DNA of 64,000 nucleotides from Tubulanus polymorphus (lineage: Eukaryota > Nemertea > Palaeonemertea > Tubulaniformes > Tubulanidae). Both the position numbers and the translations under genes were made by a program. The notes under the pieces were generated by a model. That model was not told the origin of the DNA and did not search any database. It was given only the letters and a program-made list of their open reading frames with translations. Numbering within the stretch: position 1 is the first letter of the stretch; each line of letters begins with the position of its first letter. The stretch covers positions 12,996,501 through 13,060,500 of the forward strand of contig NC_134031.1 of NCBI RefSeq assembly GCF_964204645.1, written 5' to 3'. Shown here one piece after another: positions 39,987 to 51,965 of the stretch.

Positions 39987-41212
39987 CACCTTATACACAT
40001 GCCATCAATGGACGCGGAGCCGTATATGACAGCTATGCTATTATAAATTGCTAATGTCATGAAACCTGCATACCCCTAATATCGAACATATTTTCTAAAA
40101 CATTTGAATATTGAAATTATATGTTAACACGTTTTTAAATAGACCGCTTGTAGCCGCCGATGAAATTCACGCCGGCCCTACTCAGATCGTAGATAGCTTC
40201 GTCATTCCACTAGCATCCCCATGTCAGGGTCTGACTTTTATATCATACTTCCAAATCGTGTATACATCCGCCATTTAACCGAATAATCCGATTTACTTAT
40301 CATTTCTATTTATGCCTGCCGCTCCTGATATAATCATACATCCTTTACTATTACAATACGTCTTCAAGATATTCAATGCAATATAACATTTCGATGTTCA
40401 AATATACGTCATTATATAATCACAGGGAGTCATTCTACATCTTTATCAATAATATTTTGCCAAATAGCTTGTATGTGTACACATAAACCTGTGACGTTTT
40501 GCACATCGATTTACGGTTGTCGTTTGTAAAATGACGCTGAATGGTTAACATTGTTTAGATTTCATAATGGTAACGTTTTATAAGGCGTCAAAAAAAAAAT
40601 CCAGGAAGAAAGACACTCTGAATATTTGGATGGATATATGAAAGCTGTGGGTACTGGAGTGTGTAATGGGTAGTGTAGTGTGATCTGTGTGCATTTGTGG
40701 CCAGCACACAGATCACATTGTTCAGGGGTTTGGTCCAGGACTCGCGAGATTTTCAACAACACGGAAGTAACGTGTAATAAATGATGACTTGAATTGACTA
40801 CCTACCACCCCTAATTATTGTTGGAAAACTAAACGTTCGGCACTGACTAAAAATTTGTAATAACATTTTAGAAATGGCCAGAATTTTAACTTAGGTTCTA
40901 TCTCATTTTTATTTTACAATTGCGATTGGTATAAATTTTTTTTAATCGGCCGTTAAGGCTTCATGTTTCGTCTGCAATTCACTGCAAATAGTTACGCAAC
41001 TACGCACATTTCAGTGTTTTTGGTAGCTGTACACTCAATCGGCACCGTTCGTGACTAGCTTCACTGCGGAATTATCATTAATTAACATCGCCATATCACA
41101 TCATCAACTTATATTGTGCCTTAAAACCCTAACAGCCGAAATAATTGAAATGCACACACGATTTCTATCATTGAAAATTGAGAGAGTGGCCATGTTTGTG
41201 TTTGCGTAAATA

Positions 41213-41236
41213 CCGCGCGGTGGCGCAACCGCGCGG
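41213..41236. other. GC-rich hairpin
   Basis: CCGCGCGGT and ACCGCGCGG pair perfectly around a 6-nt loop GGCGCA inside an otherwise AT-rich region. No gene is attached to it. Confidence 0.6.
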
Positions 41237-41599
41237 AGTGGGGCCGATACGTCCAGTTAGACGGACTACGGTAACGGACGTAGTATTTTGCGGTAACGGC
41301 CTTCGGCGATGATCACCGGTACTTCGGGTCATGCAAACTTGTACCATAGAATAGAGACTGATACAGGTGCATGCACATCCGTGGCGTTCGAGCGGTGAGA
41401 ACCATTTTCTCTGTGAAGAAAGGGCAATATTTAAGCAATAGTCGTATCGCCGATCGGTAGTGTTACATGTGATAAATTCAACAGATAATGGGTAATATAT
41501 TTCCATCGTGTCAACGCCATTCACAAACAGTAGCAAGACATACTGCTGGTCTCTAGAAATAGCAATACGACCACAAGCACTTTTCGATTTCTACCACGA

Positions 41600-42120
41600 T
41601 ATTCGAGAAGTTTCAATTGGGCAGTGGTGGTCAGTGATGGTCAATTTATGAATTTTCAATGGCGAATCCTTTCTTGTTTCACCAAATGCGGTACCGGTAG
41701 CCTATATCGTTCTTTCAAGAAGTTTCAATTGGTCAGTGGTGGTCAGTATAATGGTCAATTTATGAATTTTCAATGGCGAATCCTTTCTTGTTTCACCAAA
41801 TGTGTTACTGGTATATCGTTATTTCAGGAAGTTTCAATTGGTCAGTGGTGGTCAGTGATGGTCAATTTATGAATTTTCAATGGCGAATCCTTTCTTGTTC
41901 CATACCAAACGCTGTACCGGTATCGTTCTCACATTCTAGAAGTTTAAATTGGTCAGTGGTGGTCAGTGATGGTCAATTTATGAATTTTCAATGGCGAATC
42001 CTTTCTAGTTTGACACCATAACGCGGTATTTCGTTCTCATATTCGAGAAATTTGAATTGGTCAGTGGTGGTCAGTGATGGTCAGTGATGAATTTGCAATG
42101 ATGATTCATTAGTAGTTTGA
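41600..42120. repeat. About 110-bp tandem repeat, five copies
   Basis: Units beginning GAAGTTTCAATTGGTCAGTG start near 41607, 41719, 41828, 41939 and 42047 and include GGTGGTCAGTGATGGTCAAT and TTTTCAATGGCGAATCC. Internal divergence is moderate. Apparent open frames across it are repeat artefacts. Confidence 0.9.
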
Positions 42121-43185
42121 AAAACAAACATGACTTGAAAAATTTCCGAAATTCGTGTGTTCAAGTTCGGAATTGGGGATATCTCAGTTGGTCAATTACT
42201 GACCATCATGGTGTCACCATTGTGGTATATAGCTCAAATGAAACATGTGGAACCGAAAAAGTGGCCCAAAAGCGTAAGTCATTTCCAGTGATGTGATCCA
42301 AAAATGCCATAACTGGAAAAGGCAGTCTCAGTCTCAAATGGACGAAATCAAATCGATCAGGAAAATTAAAATTAGGGAAGGCCACATGCAGTGGTCTTTC
42401 CACGAAGCCCTAGCGCCAGCGGTATAGCGTATTGGTATAATGACATCTTTTTTGTACCACATGAAGTAATAAGCATCGTTGTAAGCACTTGAAACACCCA
42501 TTAACCACTTGAAACTGTCAGATCAAACATCATACCGCATCCCCGCAAAAAGGGTAGTTCAGCAAACCGGAGCTTTCATTTGCCGCCGCTTACCGCGAAT
42601 TCAATTCAAGTTAGAGCGCTATTAATAACTTTAATCTTGCTCTAAAGGCGTTACCGTCATCAAATATGCTGTCATTTATATGCTTTTTATCATTTATTAT
42701 AGCCTACATTGCTTTTTTATACAATTATTGAAAAAATCAATGAAATGAAAAATATAAGATTATATTAAGATTATGAAATCTTTTGGTTTTGGCCACTAAG
42801 ATTTGTCGCTGCCTTTGTGGGAACAGTTCATAGCTAAACAAAGCCAAGGCATTTCGAAAGACTGTAAAATTAGCGCGATATTCAATGAAAATGAGCATTG
42901 TATAATAACGCTTCTGAGTGTGCTGCAGGCGATGTGTGTTCTCAGAATGACGTCATCAACATCACCGCGCAAACGCGAGCGTCCTGTTTCTCGAGTTTGG
43001 ATAAAGATATTTAAAAAATTTTTTCACGAGACTACCATAGATGCATACGGTGAATATTTTTATACAAAAAAATTAGATTTAAAATTTTTTTCAAAACCTC
43101 TTCATGACCCCTTTAACACAGAATTTAGCGATTCAGAAATGCAGTGATTCATTGATTCAGCGAAGTTCGAACGCCCGCCAGTAAC

Positions 43186-44790
43186 CTGTCTGTGGTATGG
43201 AACCATTCTGAAAAACTGCGCAATGGGCCTGTCCCCCTCCAAGAACCATTCTGAGACGCTGCGGCAACACGGTCAGAACATGTCGCTAAGTCCAATCATA
43301 CTAAATTTGATCCAAAGATTACGTGTATGAATGTCTTAAAACCAATGTTTTAAACAATTCAGTGTGAGAGAACTGTGTCATGCACTGTTATGATGCTGCG
43401 TTGTGTATCAGTCGGTCAGGTCAGTAAATTTCTATAGTATTACTGCAGAGGTATAGTACGGTACTTCACTGTTAGATGGCGAACACATCTTTTTAAACCG
43501 AATTCTAGCCCGGGCTTGAAATGAATATTGTGACTCCCTCGGACCACCAATCTGTTTGAAACATGTAACTTGATGACGGGAACAACTGGAATTAAGCATC
43601 AGTAAAAGGACGTTTCAATACATGCATTAATTTCCCTACAAAGTGTCTCGGTAAATACCGTCCGTTCTGCTTTATAGTATAGATTATACATGTATAGGAT
43701 CTACGGTATATATAAGCCTATACTGAATAATAATTGAATAAATTCTTTATCAAAGATCCCGAAACCAGATTAACGAATTGCCCCCGCCAAATACGGTACG
43801 AAGAAGATATGGATTATCATCTCAAAATATCCCCATGGAAAATGTGAAGAAATCAAATTGCATTTAAAAATTTCTTTTCGCAAATCTCAATGTTCAGTGA
43901 AATGGCGGTGCGCAGTTTGGGACCCCTTTTGCGCGTAATCTCAAACTCAAGCGGGTACAGATCAGTCGTCAGGAAAGATATTCAAACAAATTCAACGCAG
44001 GCTTAAACTGCAAATAGCCCTCTTTAACCTCTGTGAAAATTGGAAATATAGCTCTAAGAGATACTTAGATATTTTAGAATTGATAAATATTGCGATTTCT
44101 TTTACGCACGGTTAAGATATGCGGTCCTTGGTTTCACATCGTCACTGTTCTCAATTGTTAGGTTTAAAAATTCCAAGAATCGCCAGCAAATATCTGCATT
44201 TCATTTCCTTTAAAATTGTGTATAAATTGATTTCGTCGAGCAAGGGACTGCAGAACTATATGATATTCAATCTAAACTTATTTTTTAAAAATGAGCGCAA
44301 ATTATCGCAACAATAGGGACCTCGAGGGACCGCCACAAAATGGCGCCTAGAAACTGGAAACTTCTTTATTAATGACAATGTTCACTTCCAATAAGTTATG
44401 GGTGGGAAATTTACAAATCGACCCAATTTGAACAAACAACGAGATAGGGATTATAGAATATTAATTAGTTTATCTCATTTCTTTAATCTAATACTAGATT
44501 TCTCTGGAAATATTTAGATTATAGAATATTAATAATTCCTATAATCTAAGAAAACAATGAACTACATTTCGGTATACACACTGAATTCAGTTCATTTCCA
44601 TTTAACTGCAACAATGATCTTCGAACAATATACTGAAATTAACATTATACTTTGTTTTGCTCAATTAACTACTTTTAAACTACAGAACTTTGGTTTATTT
44701 GCATATGGCCCGTAAATTCAAACTTGGATGGGGACAAATTCTAAAAAATTATATTACTAATAGGTTCCAAATTTTCCCCCATTTAAACCC
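43186..44790. other. No gene recognised
   Basis: AT-rich intergenic sequence with stops in all frames. A short inverted motif (GATTATAGAATATTAAT) recurs near 44450 and 44516. Nothing here supports a coding or RNA gene. Confidence 0.5.
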
Positions 44791-44812
44791 ATTAGATCTA
44801 TGGCCTGGGGGT

Positions 44813-44905
44813 ATCTTGGAAACATATGAGAGTATTCTGGGCGGAGGGATTCTGGGTGTGGGATATTTGGGTGGAGGTATTTTGGGCGGAGGTATTATGA
44901 CCTGG
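44813..44905. repeat. Short G-rich minisatellite
   Basis: Five to six imperfect copies of a 15-18-bp unit, GGCGGAGGTATTTTGGG. The open frame across it (44690-44965) owes its Gly-rich sequence to the repeat and shows no domain. Confidence 0.75.
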
Positions 44906-45671
44906 ATTCGAAGTGCTCTGCCTGCCTGCCATTTTCTCCAGATCTCACGGGCACAGATTTTGTAGTTAATTGTAAAAAATGAAAGAAATAAGTGAAGTTT
45001 CCAGTATTCAAGAAATTATTTGGTATCCTATGTACTATAGTACCTAATCAAAAATCATTTTGTGTCAAGTCCCTGTGGTTATGTACTATACGCGATCACG
45101 TAAGGGCGAGATTTTTATTGCAAATGAACTAGAACATGGCTGGCAAAGGTTCAACTTTCCGGTTCTGACTAGCGCCATCAAACGAGTAATTTCAGAACTT
45201 GAATTTGTCGATATCTCGTATTTAACTCATCAGTTCGATCAATATTTCTACTGCGGCCCCGTTGTAACCGATGAATTGCTCTTGGGACACAAATATACTT
45301 CGTTCCGATATTTGGTTGTAGTAAACGATCTCGTTAAAACCGATAGAAACTAAAGGAAATAACGACTTTTTGGCCGGTATAACAAAGCCTTTTCTACTTT
45401 GATATTATAGTATCTTAAGTCTTACTATTTTATCCATGCTATGACTATCTGCTAATTTGTTTGTTTAGCAATTCGTTAATCCGTGCTCAGACCAATGTTC
45501 CGATAATGTATTAAACAATGACCAGTTTGGCACCTGTCACCTGCCAACCATGTCTCTCTGTTTGTTCTTTTTGTAACCACAGAGGGCTCTACGTTCGACT
45601 GTGGCAATCGAGGATTCCACTTGTGGCAAGCGAGGATGCAGCGAGGATTCACCAGGTTCGCTAGTGTGCAC

Positions 45672-45703
45672 TCAGACGGTCCTGTGGCCCAATGGATAAG
45701 GCA
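45672..45703 (+). ncRNA. 5' half of a tRNA-Arg-like sequence (fragment)
   Basis: GGTCCTGTGGCCCAATGGAT plus AAGGCATCTGAC resembles the acceptor strand, D arm and start of the anticodon arm (A-box region) of tRNA-Arg. The anticodon stem does not close and no T-arm or matching 3' acceptor strand follows. A tRNA pseudogene fragment or the head of a tRNA-derived SINE is the best reading. Confidence 0.35.
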
Positions 45704-45984
45704 TCTGACAACAGCGACGATCGCGACGCCCGACCAGAACAGACGACACGTGTGTACAGAACGATAGATTTCACTTTTGTAATTTGACTTTAATTCACAA
45801 AATAATTCACATGAGAAGATATTTATTGCTAGCACTGAAAAAGCGATTCGGTTGATCAGTCGTTGACACGGATTAACGTTTATGGTAACTATGACAATTC
45901 ACGACACTCCCGGCCAACTGATGTGAAAAAACATAATAATTAACTACAAAATAATAAATAATACAAACTACAAAACAAGAAAAC

Positions 45985-46213
45985 GTCTTTAGTTACTTTT
46001 AGAAGTCTTAATAGTGCAATATCTAATTCTACCGTCTTGTGTGTTTTGATGTAATTCTAAAATGATCCCCAAGTGCCATTTAAGGCGGGGCAACTTATCA
46101 TCGTGAGCAGAGCCTCTTTTGATTTTGACCAATATTTCTATGGGTTTCACGTAATCCAGTGAGGTACTGCGATTTCCAACGGACATTAACCTTAAATTGC
46201 GGTCTGATGCCAT
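45985..46213 (-). pseudogene. Fragment of BEL-type pol C-terminus
   Basis: Minus-strand 45989-46213 encodes LPRLKWHLGIILELHQNTQD and GRIRYCTIKTS, which resembles the final domain of BEL/Pao pol (a W-x-LG-x-I-x-ELH and IRT pattern). No other pol domain follows, so it is a remnant. Sequence to its left (45840-45985) may contain the adjoining polypurine tract and LTR. Confidence 0.5.
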
Positions 46214-46384
46214 CGGATCGACTTGACGCCGCGACGCGCCTGAACCTCCCGTACTGGGCGGTTACGACCTTATCCGTTCATATCTTCTAGGCATAATTAA
46301 CACTAATTACAGATGAAGAAAAACATAATTGAAAATATTTTAAAAAAAACATAAATCGAAGAAATATTAGGACAATGGCAAACC

Positions 46385-46575
46385 GAGTTTAATAAATTTG
46401 GCTAGCTGAATAATACTGGCTGAATTTAGGTTGTCGAAAGTGGAGAATAAACTATTTACGTCGAAGATAGATATATTCAATTCCGTTCTCAGATTAGCGA
46501 CCCTTTTACAATCGAACAAAAAGTGACATTCATCGTCCAACACATTACAGATATCGCATAAACGTTTTTCCTTTT
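46385..46575 (-). pseudogene. Fragment of LINE RT C-terminus
   Basis: Minus strand reads CDICNVLDDECHFLFDCKRV followed by ANLRTELN, matching the CxxC...HFLFxC motif near the end of many LINE ORF2 proteins. It is isolated from any RT core and therefore a relic. Confidence 0.55.
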
Positions 46576-46831
46576 CAATACCGCGGTGTCTTCTTGTTCA
46601 ATTAGTAAGCTGTGAGTAGAGGTCCGTAATTTAGCAACAGCATTTCTGAGGTTAGAATGTTTTAACACTCACAGATATATTTCTAACTTAAAACTAGCTT
46701 TAACTGCTTTATAGAAATTATAACGGGAATGATCACTTGATATTATGTCCTTTTGCCAGAGATCCACAAATAATGCTATTTGAATGATGTACCAAATTGT
46801 GCCAAACATTTGAGTACCCTAAATTTGATAG

Positions 46832-46877
46832 AATTGATTTAACAGTATGTATACGTATACATACTGTTAAATCAATT
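46832..46877. repeat. 46-bp perfect palindrome
   Basis: AATTGATTTAACAGTATGTA and three more bases up to 46854 are followed by the exact reverse complement 46855-46877, with no spacer. Such a perfect palindrome could extrude as a cruciform. Confidence 0.9.
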
Positions 46878-47096
46878 GATTTGGCCACTAAAGTCTTGAA
46901 AAAAAACCCGAAAAAGTGGATGTGTGCAGAATGTTTAAGGCTCGGAGCGACTTATCGAACAAACCTCTAGCGATTCGTTAGTCTTATTTAGTTTCTGTAT
47001 CTGGTTTATTCAGCCTATGGGAAATGACTGTGTTGGTCGTTGTGTTCAGTGATAAGTTTTACAGTAGAGTTGACCGATTTAGGTTCCTGTCCATTA

Positions 47097-47907
47097 AGGC
47101 TGGCTTATGTCGACAAGCAACGCGACGCCTACCGGCGCAACTGGGTTTATCGCCGATTAGCGGCATAGCGGCCTACGAGAGGCCGCCAGTTGCTGCTCTA
47201 TCGGTTCGACATAAGCCGGCTTGCGACGGCAACCCGACGCCTACCAACTCGTCGCAAGCCGTATCCGGCTAAATTGCCCATGTTCTACTCCGGCTTACGG
47301 TAGGCGGACAGTTGCTTTCGATCGCAACCGACATAAGCTCATCTGCGACGCGACGGAACTGAGCGCAAGGGTTCCAGCCATATACATATATATATAACCG
47401 CATATACATAGTACAAATTATGACCGCTAGTTAGCGTCATTCGTAATTAGTCATAAACTTTCAAATTCAAGTATCTCGAAACGTTAACCAAAGTTTCAGC
47501 ACGGCAGATGACTGGACCGAAGATCTAGAAACGAAATTGGTAGAATTATGGTGTGAGCGGCCATCTTTATATGATGTCGCTAGCTCATGTATTCAAAACA
47601 GAATCAGAAAGATAAAGATTTTAAAGAAATAGCTTTTCTAATAGAAATGTATTTCCCAATAATTCAAAATAAATCAAATTTATTCTCAAAATGCTTATCA
47701 CGTGACCATCTGAGCCGTTGCAGTTGCCAGTAATCGTAACCGACATAAGCAGGGAAGCAACTGGGAGGATCTCATATCCCGCTAGTCGGCCTCAGTTGCT
47801 GCGAATCGGAGCGCAGTCGACATAAGCTGGCCTGCGATCGCGGTTGCTCTCAGTTGCGTCGGTAGGAGTCGGTAGGCGTCGCGTTGCTTGTCGACATAAG
47901 CCAGCCT
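47097..47907. mobile_element. PIF/Harbinger-like MITE with TTA duplication
   Basis: Perfect inverted ends of about 37 bp, starting AGGCTGGCTTATGTCGACAA, flank 811 bp with no transposase. The 3-bp duplication TTA (47094-47096 and 47908-47910) is characteristic of PIF/Harbinger. The open frame at 47024-47272 crosses the end and is spurious. Confidence 0.85.
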
Positions 47908-48462
47908 TTAGAGACTCTCCAGTTAGGTAGGGCCTTCGGAAGGAAAATTTCAGTGTAGCGGCTATTGATTTTATTCATGAACTGATAAAGTACGTGATTG
48001 CCGCGTAGTTGTATTTCAGCGAGCGCCGAAGGAGGTCTAAGGGTCCTCCCCCATAAATGTTTTATTTTTCCAAGCTCTGAGATTGATTCTGAGTAAATCT
48101 GGCAATGAAAATCATGATTTTGATAACGAGAGGAAACAACATGAAAAAAAAAAGTTTTTTGTTCAGCAAAAAAGTGGGACGGCTTCCGACAGCCCTGTAG
48201 GGCGTTTTTGGATCAAATTTCTTGAAATTGCAGTCGGGCTCCTTCATCGGCCATTTATTAAGGTTTCATTTGAAACACGTCACGTGACGATCACAAATTG
48301 ACCCGACATAAATTGACTATCACCGACCACAACTGGACCTATTATATCAAAAGTATAGCATATCAAAAGAAATTTTGTAAGGTAGGCAGGTTCGAAACCG
48401 GCCCGACAAACAATTTTTAAATTTGAAAGGTGTTGCTGTTATCGCTGCTATAGATATATGAT

Positions 48463-48899
48463 CAGGGGCGGATTCAAGGGGGTGCAGGGGGAGCGCTCCC
48501 CCACAAAATTTTCAAGGTGCCCTAAAAAATTTATTTTTTCTATTTTATTTTATTTAAGTAAAATTTTTCAGAAAAATTTCCATCCGTAATTGGGTGCTTC
48601 AAAAATATAGTTGATGTTTTCTGGTGACTTTCATGGGGGGGGGGGGGGACTAGCGGACCACTCTTCCTTTTCGACTCTTATCTTTGGCTATCTTATACAT
48701 ATCTACAGAATTCGAACTGGCTCCCAGGTGCCACCAGAAAAGCCCAGATAGCTCTAAAATTGCATCAAATTTGGAAAATTTTGTGGGGGAGTACCCCCAT
48801 ACTGCCCGCAGGGGCTTCACAATTCTTTGAGTGCCCTCATTCGTCAAAATGTGCCCTAACTTTACCTGCTCCCCCTACTAAACCCTAGATCCGCCCCTG
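48463..48899. mobile_element. hAT-like MITE
   Basis: The 437-bp element starts CAGGGGCGGATTC and ends GATCCGCCCCTG, a terminal style common among hAT MITEs. Inside are G-rich stretches, including a run of about eleven G at 48637-48647, and no gene. The flanking 8 bp on the two sides do not match well, so the duplication is degraded or the boundaries are slightly off. Confidence 0.65.
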
Positions 48900-50517
48900 G
48901 ATAGAATATAAATACATGCGTGTTAGACAAAAGCCGCATTAAACTGATCCGAATTAAACGCGTCTGTGTAATATTGTTCCCGACGAGTCCAATTGTTCAA
49001 CCCGGTGTCCCTGGTTCAATTGAACTTTGAAGCCAGATATAAATTCCTTTGTTCGCGCGTGAAACAGGGAAATATCAGCACGCTGACCTTACTCGTGCGC
49101 ACTTATCGTGTCAGTGACTGATCACAGCAGTACAGCATTACTACCGCAGTGCGCGTGTAGTGGCTCGATATCGAATCGTCATTATCTGTCGGCTGATGGA
49201 ACGCACCACGTATTCATTGTATTCATTGTATCAACATCTATAAACCACTGCAGGATAGAAGGTAAGTTAAAATAGATTTAGAAAGGCTAGATATTTATGG
49301 TAGATTAATGCACCTCCATCATAATGGAACTATATCACGGTACTCTATCTATCACTGCATTCCAAAATTCATGAATTTTTGCTGCATTCGATGAAAATTT
49401 GGTGTTGAATCTGAGAGGTGTAATGCACAGCTCCTGCTTGAATTTCCGATTGAGCGTGCTTTTTTACCATGGACGTATAAACTAGATTATCTACGTATGA
49501 GTAGCTAATAGCAGCGATCCACAGGAGCGTTTTGGCCCGGGACAACGGGAGCAAAATGGGTCGCGCCTGTTTGGCCAAATTAGTGTGGGTTAAATCATTG
49601 CTTGTGAATTGCTTATGGATCCGGAAGTGACTCACCTCGCTTTTATAAAAGTGTTATCTAAAGTCTCGAATGAAACGCGAGCCTGTCTAATGAGGCGCGG
49701 GCCAATTTTGACTCGGAACAGATCAGTGCCAATTTGGCCCGGGCCAATTCGTCTGCGTGTGACCGCGGCTATTATCCCCACGCTACGAGAATCGTCAATG
49801 GTGAAAACGTGGGCGCTTTACGAGGCAGACTGTCCCCAGAAATTTGAAAAGTTTGCCCTTTGCAAATATAGGCCTTATATAAGAAACCAATGTAGAATCC
49901 TTCACTTGGGACTGACCAGCATTTTATTAAAGGCAATATATACTTAGTTTATGTAAGGGCATTGAGGAGTCGTTATCTGTTTTTTACTTCTGGTAACTGC
50001 CCTTTTCCGGGTTTCTCTCATCCACTCAAGGTTAAAATACTAGGTATGGTGAAATGGTAGGCCTATTATCAATTCAATTCTTATTGAGATTCTCTATAGA
50101 AGGCTCCTGCATATTGCTTTTTTGGCAGAAAATGGATACTTATAATCTAATCGAACAGGCTATAATTGATTTGAATTGCTCAATCAAATCATGTCAGTTA
50201 ATTGCGTAAGAATTGATATTGAACCGCCGGGTCGAAAATAGATCTTAGTATGAGTTATCGTCGCTGTTGACTAACTCAGTGTATGAAGTTCATACTTCAA
50301 TCATGGACTCTAAAACGAGTCCATGGTTCAATGTAGTTCATTTGCGTGTCATGCCAGTTCAATAGGAGATAACGATTTGAAGTATGGCTCATTCTTCTCT
50401 AAACGGCAAATTTGCTGTCACGGATATTAACACTACAATAAACTAGGGGGTCCAGGGACACCATGCCCACTTGGGTAGTGGTTTTTAATGCTCAACAATC
50501 TAACAATTTGAATATCC
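48900..50517. other. No gene recognised
   Basis: Intergenic sequence. A small hairpin (CATGGACTC/GAGTCCATG) lies near 50303-50327. Short open frames here (49369-49635, 49609-49947) lack domains or codon bias and overlap on opposite strands. Confidence 0.5.
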
Positions 50518-51080
50518 AACGCCCCCTGGTGACCATATACAAAAACCAATGACCTTGAAACTCACCACAATCATAAAACATGTCAGCAGCTACGATTTTG
50601 TAATTGATTGTGATAACAAAATATGCCTCGTTACCAATTTAATATGGAAATACTAAGTTATTCTACTATTCAACGCCCCCTGGTGACCATATTCAAAACC
50701 CAATAACCTTGTAACTCACCACAACTTTGCAATTGATCATGGTAACAAAATATGCCTAGGTACCAATATAATAAGGAAATACTAGGTTATTCTACTATTC
50801 AACGCCCCCTGGTGACCATATAGAATAACTAATGTCCTTAAAACTCACCACAATCATAGACAATGTCATGAGCTACAACTTTGCAATTGATTGTGGTAAC
50901 AAAATATGTATTGGTACAAATATAATATAGAAATACTAAGATATTGTATTATACATATACAAAAACCAATGGACTTGAAACTCACCACAATCATAGAACA
51001 CGCTATAAGCTACAACTTTCTAATTCATTGTTGTAACAAAATATGCTTAGGTATCGATATAATGTCGAAAAACGTTTTCC
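50518..51080. repeat. About 130-150-bp tandem repeat, four copies
   Basis: Units starting CAACGCCCCCTGGTGACCAT at about 50518, 50670 and 50801, plus a degenerate fourth near 50950. Each includes ACTCACCACAATCATAGA and AACAAAATATGC. Copies differ by substitutions and small indels. Confidence 0.88.
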
Positions 51081-51652
51081 CACCTACGAATGAGTACTAA
51101 TGACACCAAGATGGCCGCCAATTGCGTCATAATTGGCTGATCAAAAATACCCGTCTCAGGTATAAAACATCCCTTTCCAAAGAAACCCATCAGCAATTGC
51201 AATGAGAAATGACAAACCGTAGGAAGCTACAGGACTCAGAATTCGGGCCAAAATTAACATTTTTCGGCACTTAAAAGGTCCTTGGACGACCATCTTGAGT
51301 CCGATCGACCCAATTTTTGGTTCAAATATATACGAAAGATCAAGGTAATTGATCAAGGCGTCTTCAAAATTTCCCTCAAAAAGTTCAAAAATGTGTAAAA
51401 AGTGCTGATTTTAGCGAACAACAATGGCTGCCAGTCGGCCATCTTGATTCTGACAGGGCCAGTTTTTGGGCTGAAGATGTGTCTAGGGTAGATACATGTA
51501 TAAACAATCCTTCATGTTCTTTTCGATGAAAATATTTTCATGAATATATTTAGATTGAATGTCATTAAAAAGTCACCATCTCAAAGCCCCGACCCCTGTC
51601 ACATGAATTTGTCAATACCGCGACCACGAACTTCAATGACCAATAGCGTGTT
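51081..51652. other. Non-coding, no gene recognised
   Basis: Contains phrases such as AAGATGGCCGCCA and GGCCATCTTGATTC that look like dispersed repeat remnants, and GTCAATACCGCGACC near 51611, also found on the other side of the Copia element at 58420. No coding signal. Confidence 0.5.
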
Positions 51653-51657
51653 AATAT

Positions 51658-51901
51658 TGTTGTTACAGAGCTTGTAAGCAACACAAAACGGCGTGGAAGA
51701 AGAAATATTGAGACTACGTGTTTACTATATGACGTTCTATTGATAAGTAAGGATTCACACATACAAAGATAAACCAGGAACACGTGGTACAAAACACATG
51801 GTACAATAAAGGTCAAAAGTTCATGTAACCGCAACCACAAACTAAAAACTACTTATGCATATTACTCATATCATAGGTTTTGGATAATACTATAAACAAC
51901 G
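51658..51901 (-). repeat. Copia 3' LTR (244 bp)
   Basis: Nearly identical to 57906-58149. The base at 51901 is G where the partner has A, so the terminal TG of the element strand reads CG here. Left flank AATAT (51653-51657) is the target duplication. Confidence 0.92.
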
Positions 51902-51965
51902 CTCCCACTTAATATTCACTTTCAGTTAATATTACTATAAACACAAGTATTGCTTAATTTCACTT

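Larger units (their letters stand above)
39271..43185. mobile_element. 3.9-kb element with GTTCGAACTTCGCTGAATCA inverted ends
   Basis: The sequence GTTCGAACTTCGCTGAATCA starts at about 39278 and recurs inverted at about 43157-43176, each followed inward by degenerate CTGAATCGCTGAAT repeats. The interior has no transposase and includes unrelated repeats. A clear target duplication is not visible. A non-autonomous DNA transposon or fold-back element is likely. The interior 39990-41590 shows no gene. Confidence 0.5.

Noticed and set aside
41168-42021. Open frames 41168-41536 and those across the 110-bp repeat
   Set aside because: No domains; the latter follow repeat periodicity and overlap on alternate frames.
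44690-44965. Gly-rich open frame
   Set aside because: Gly richness derives from a short G-rich minisatellite; no start context or homology recognised.
48650-48847. Open frame inside the hAT-like MITE
   Set aside because: A non-autonomous element without transposase motifs; frame includes a poly-G run and is not conserved-looking.
51565-51840. 91-residue minus-strand open frame, nearly repeated at 57864-58088
   Set aside because: Identical because both are Copia LTR sequence; not a gene.
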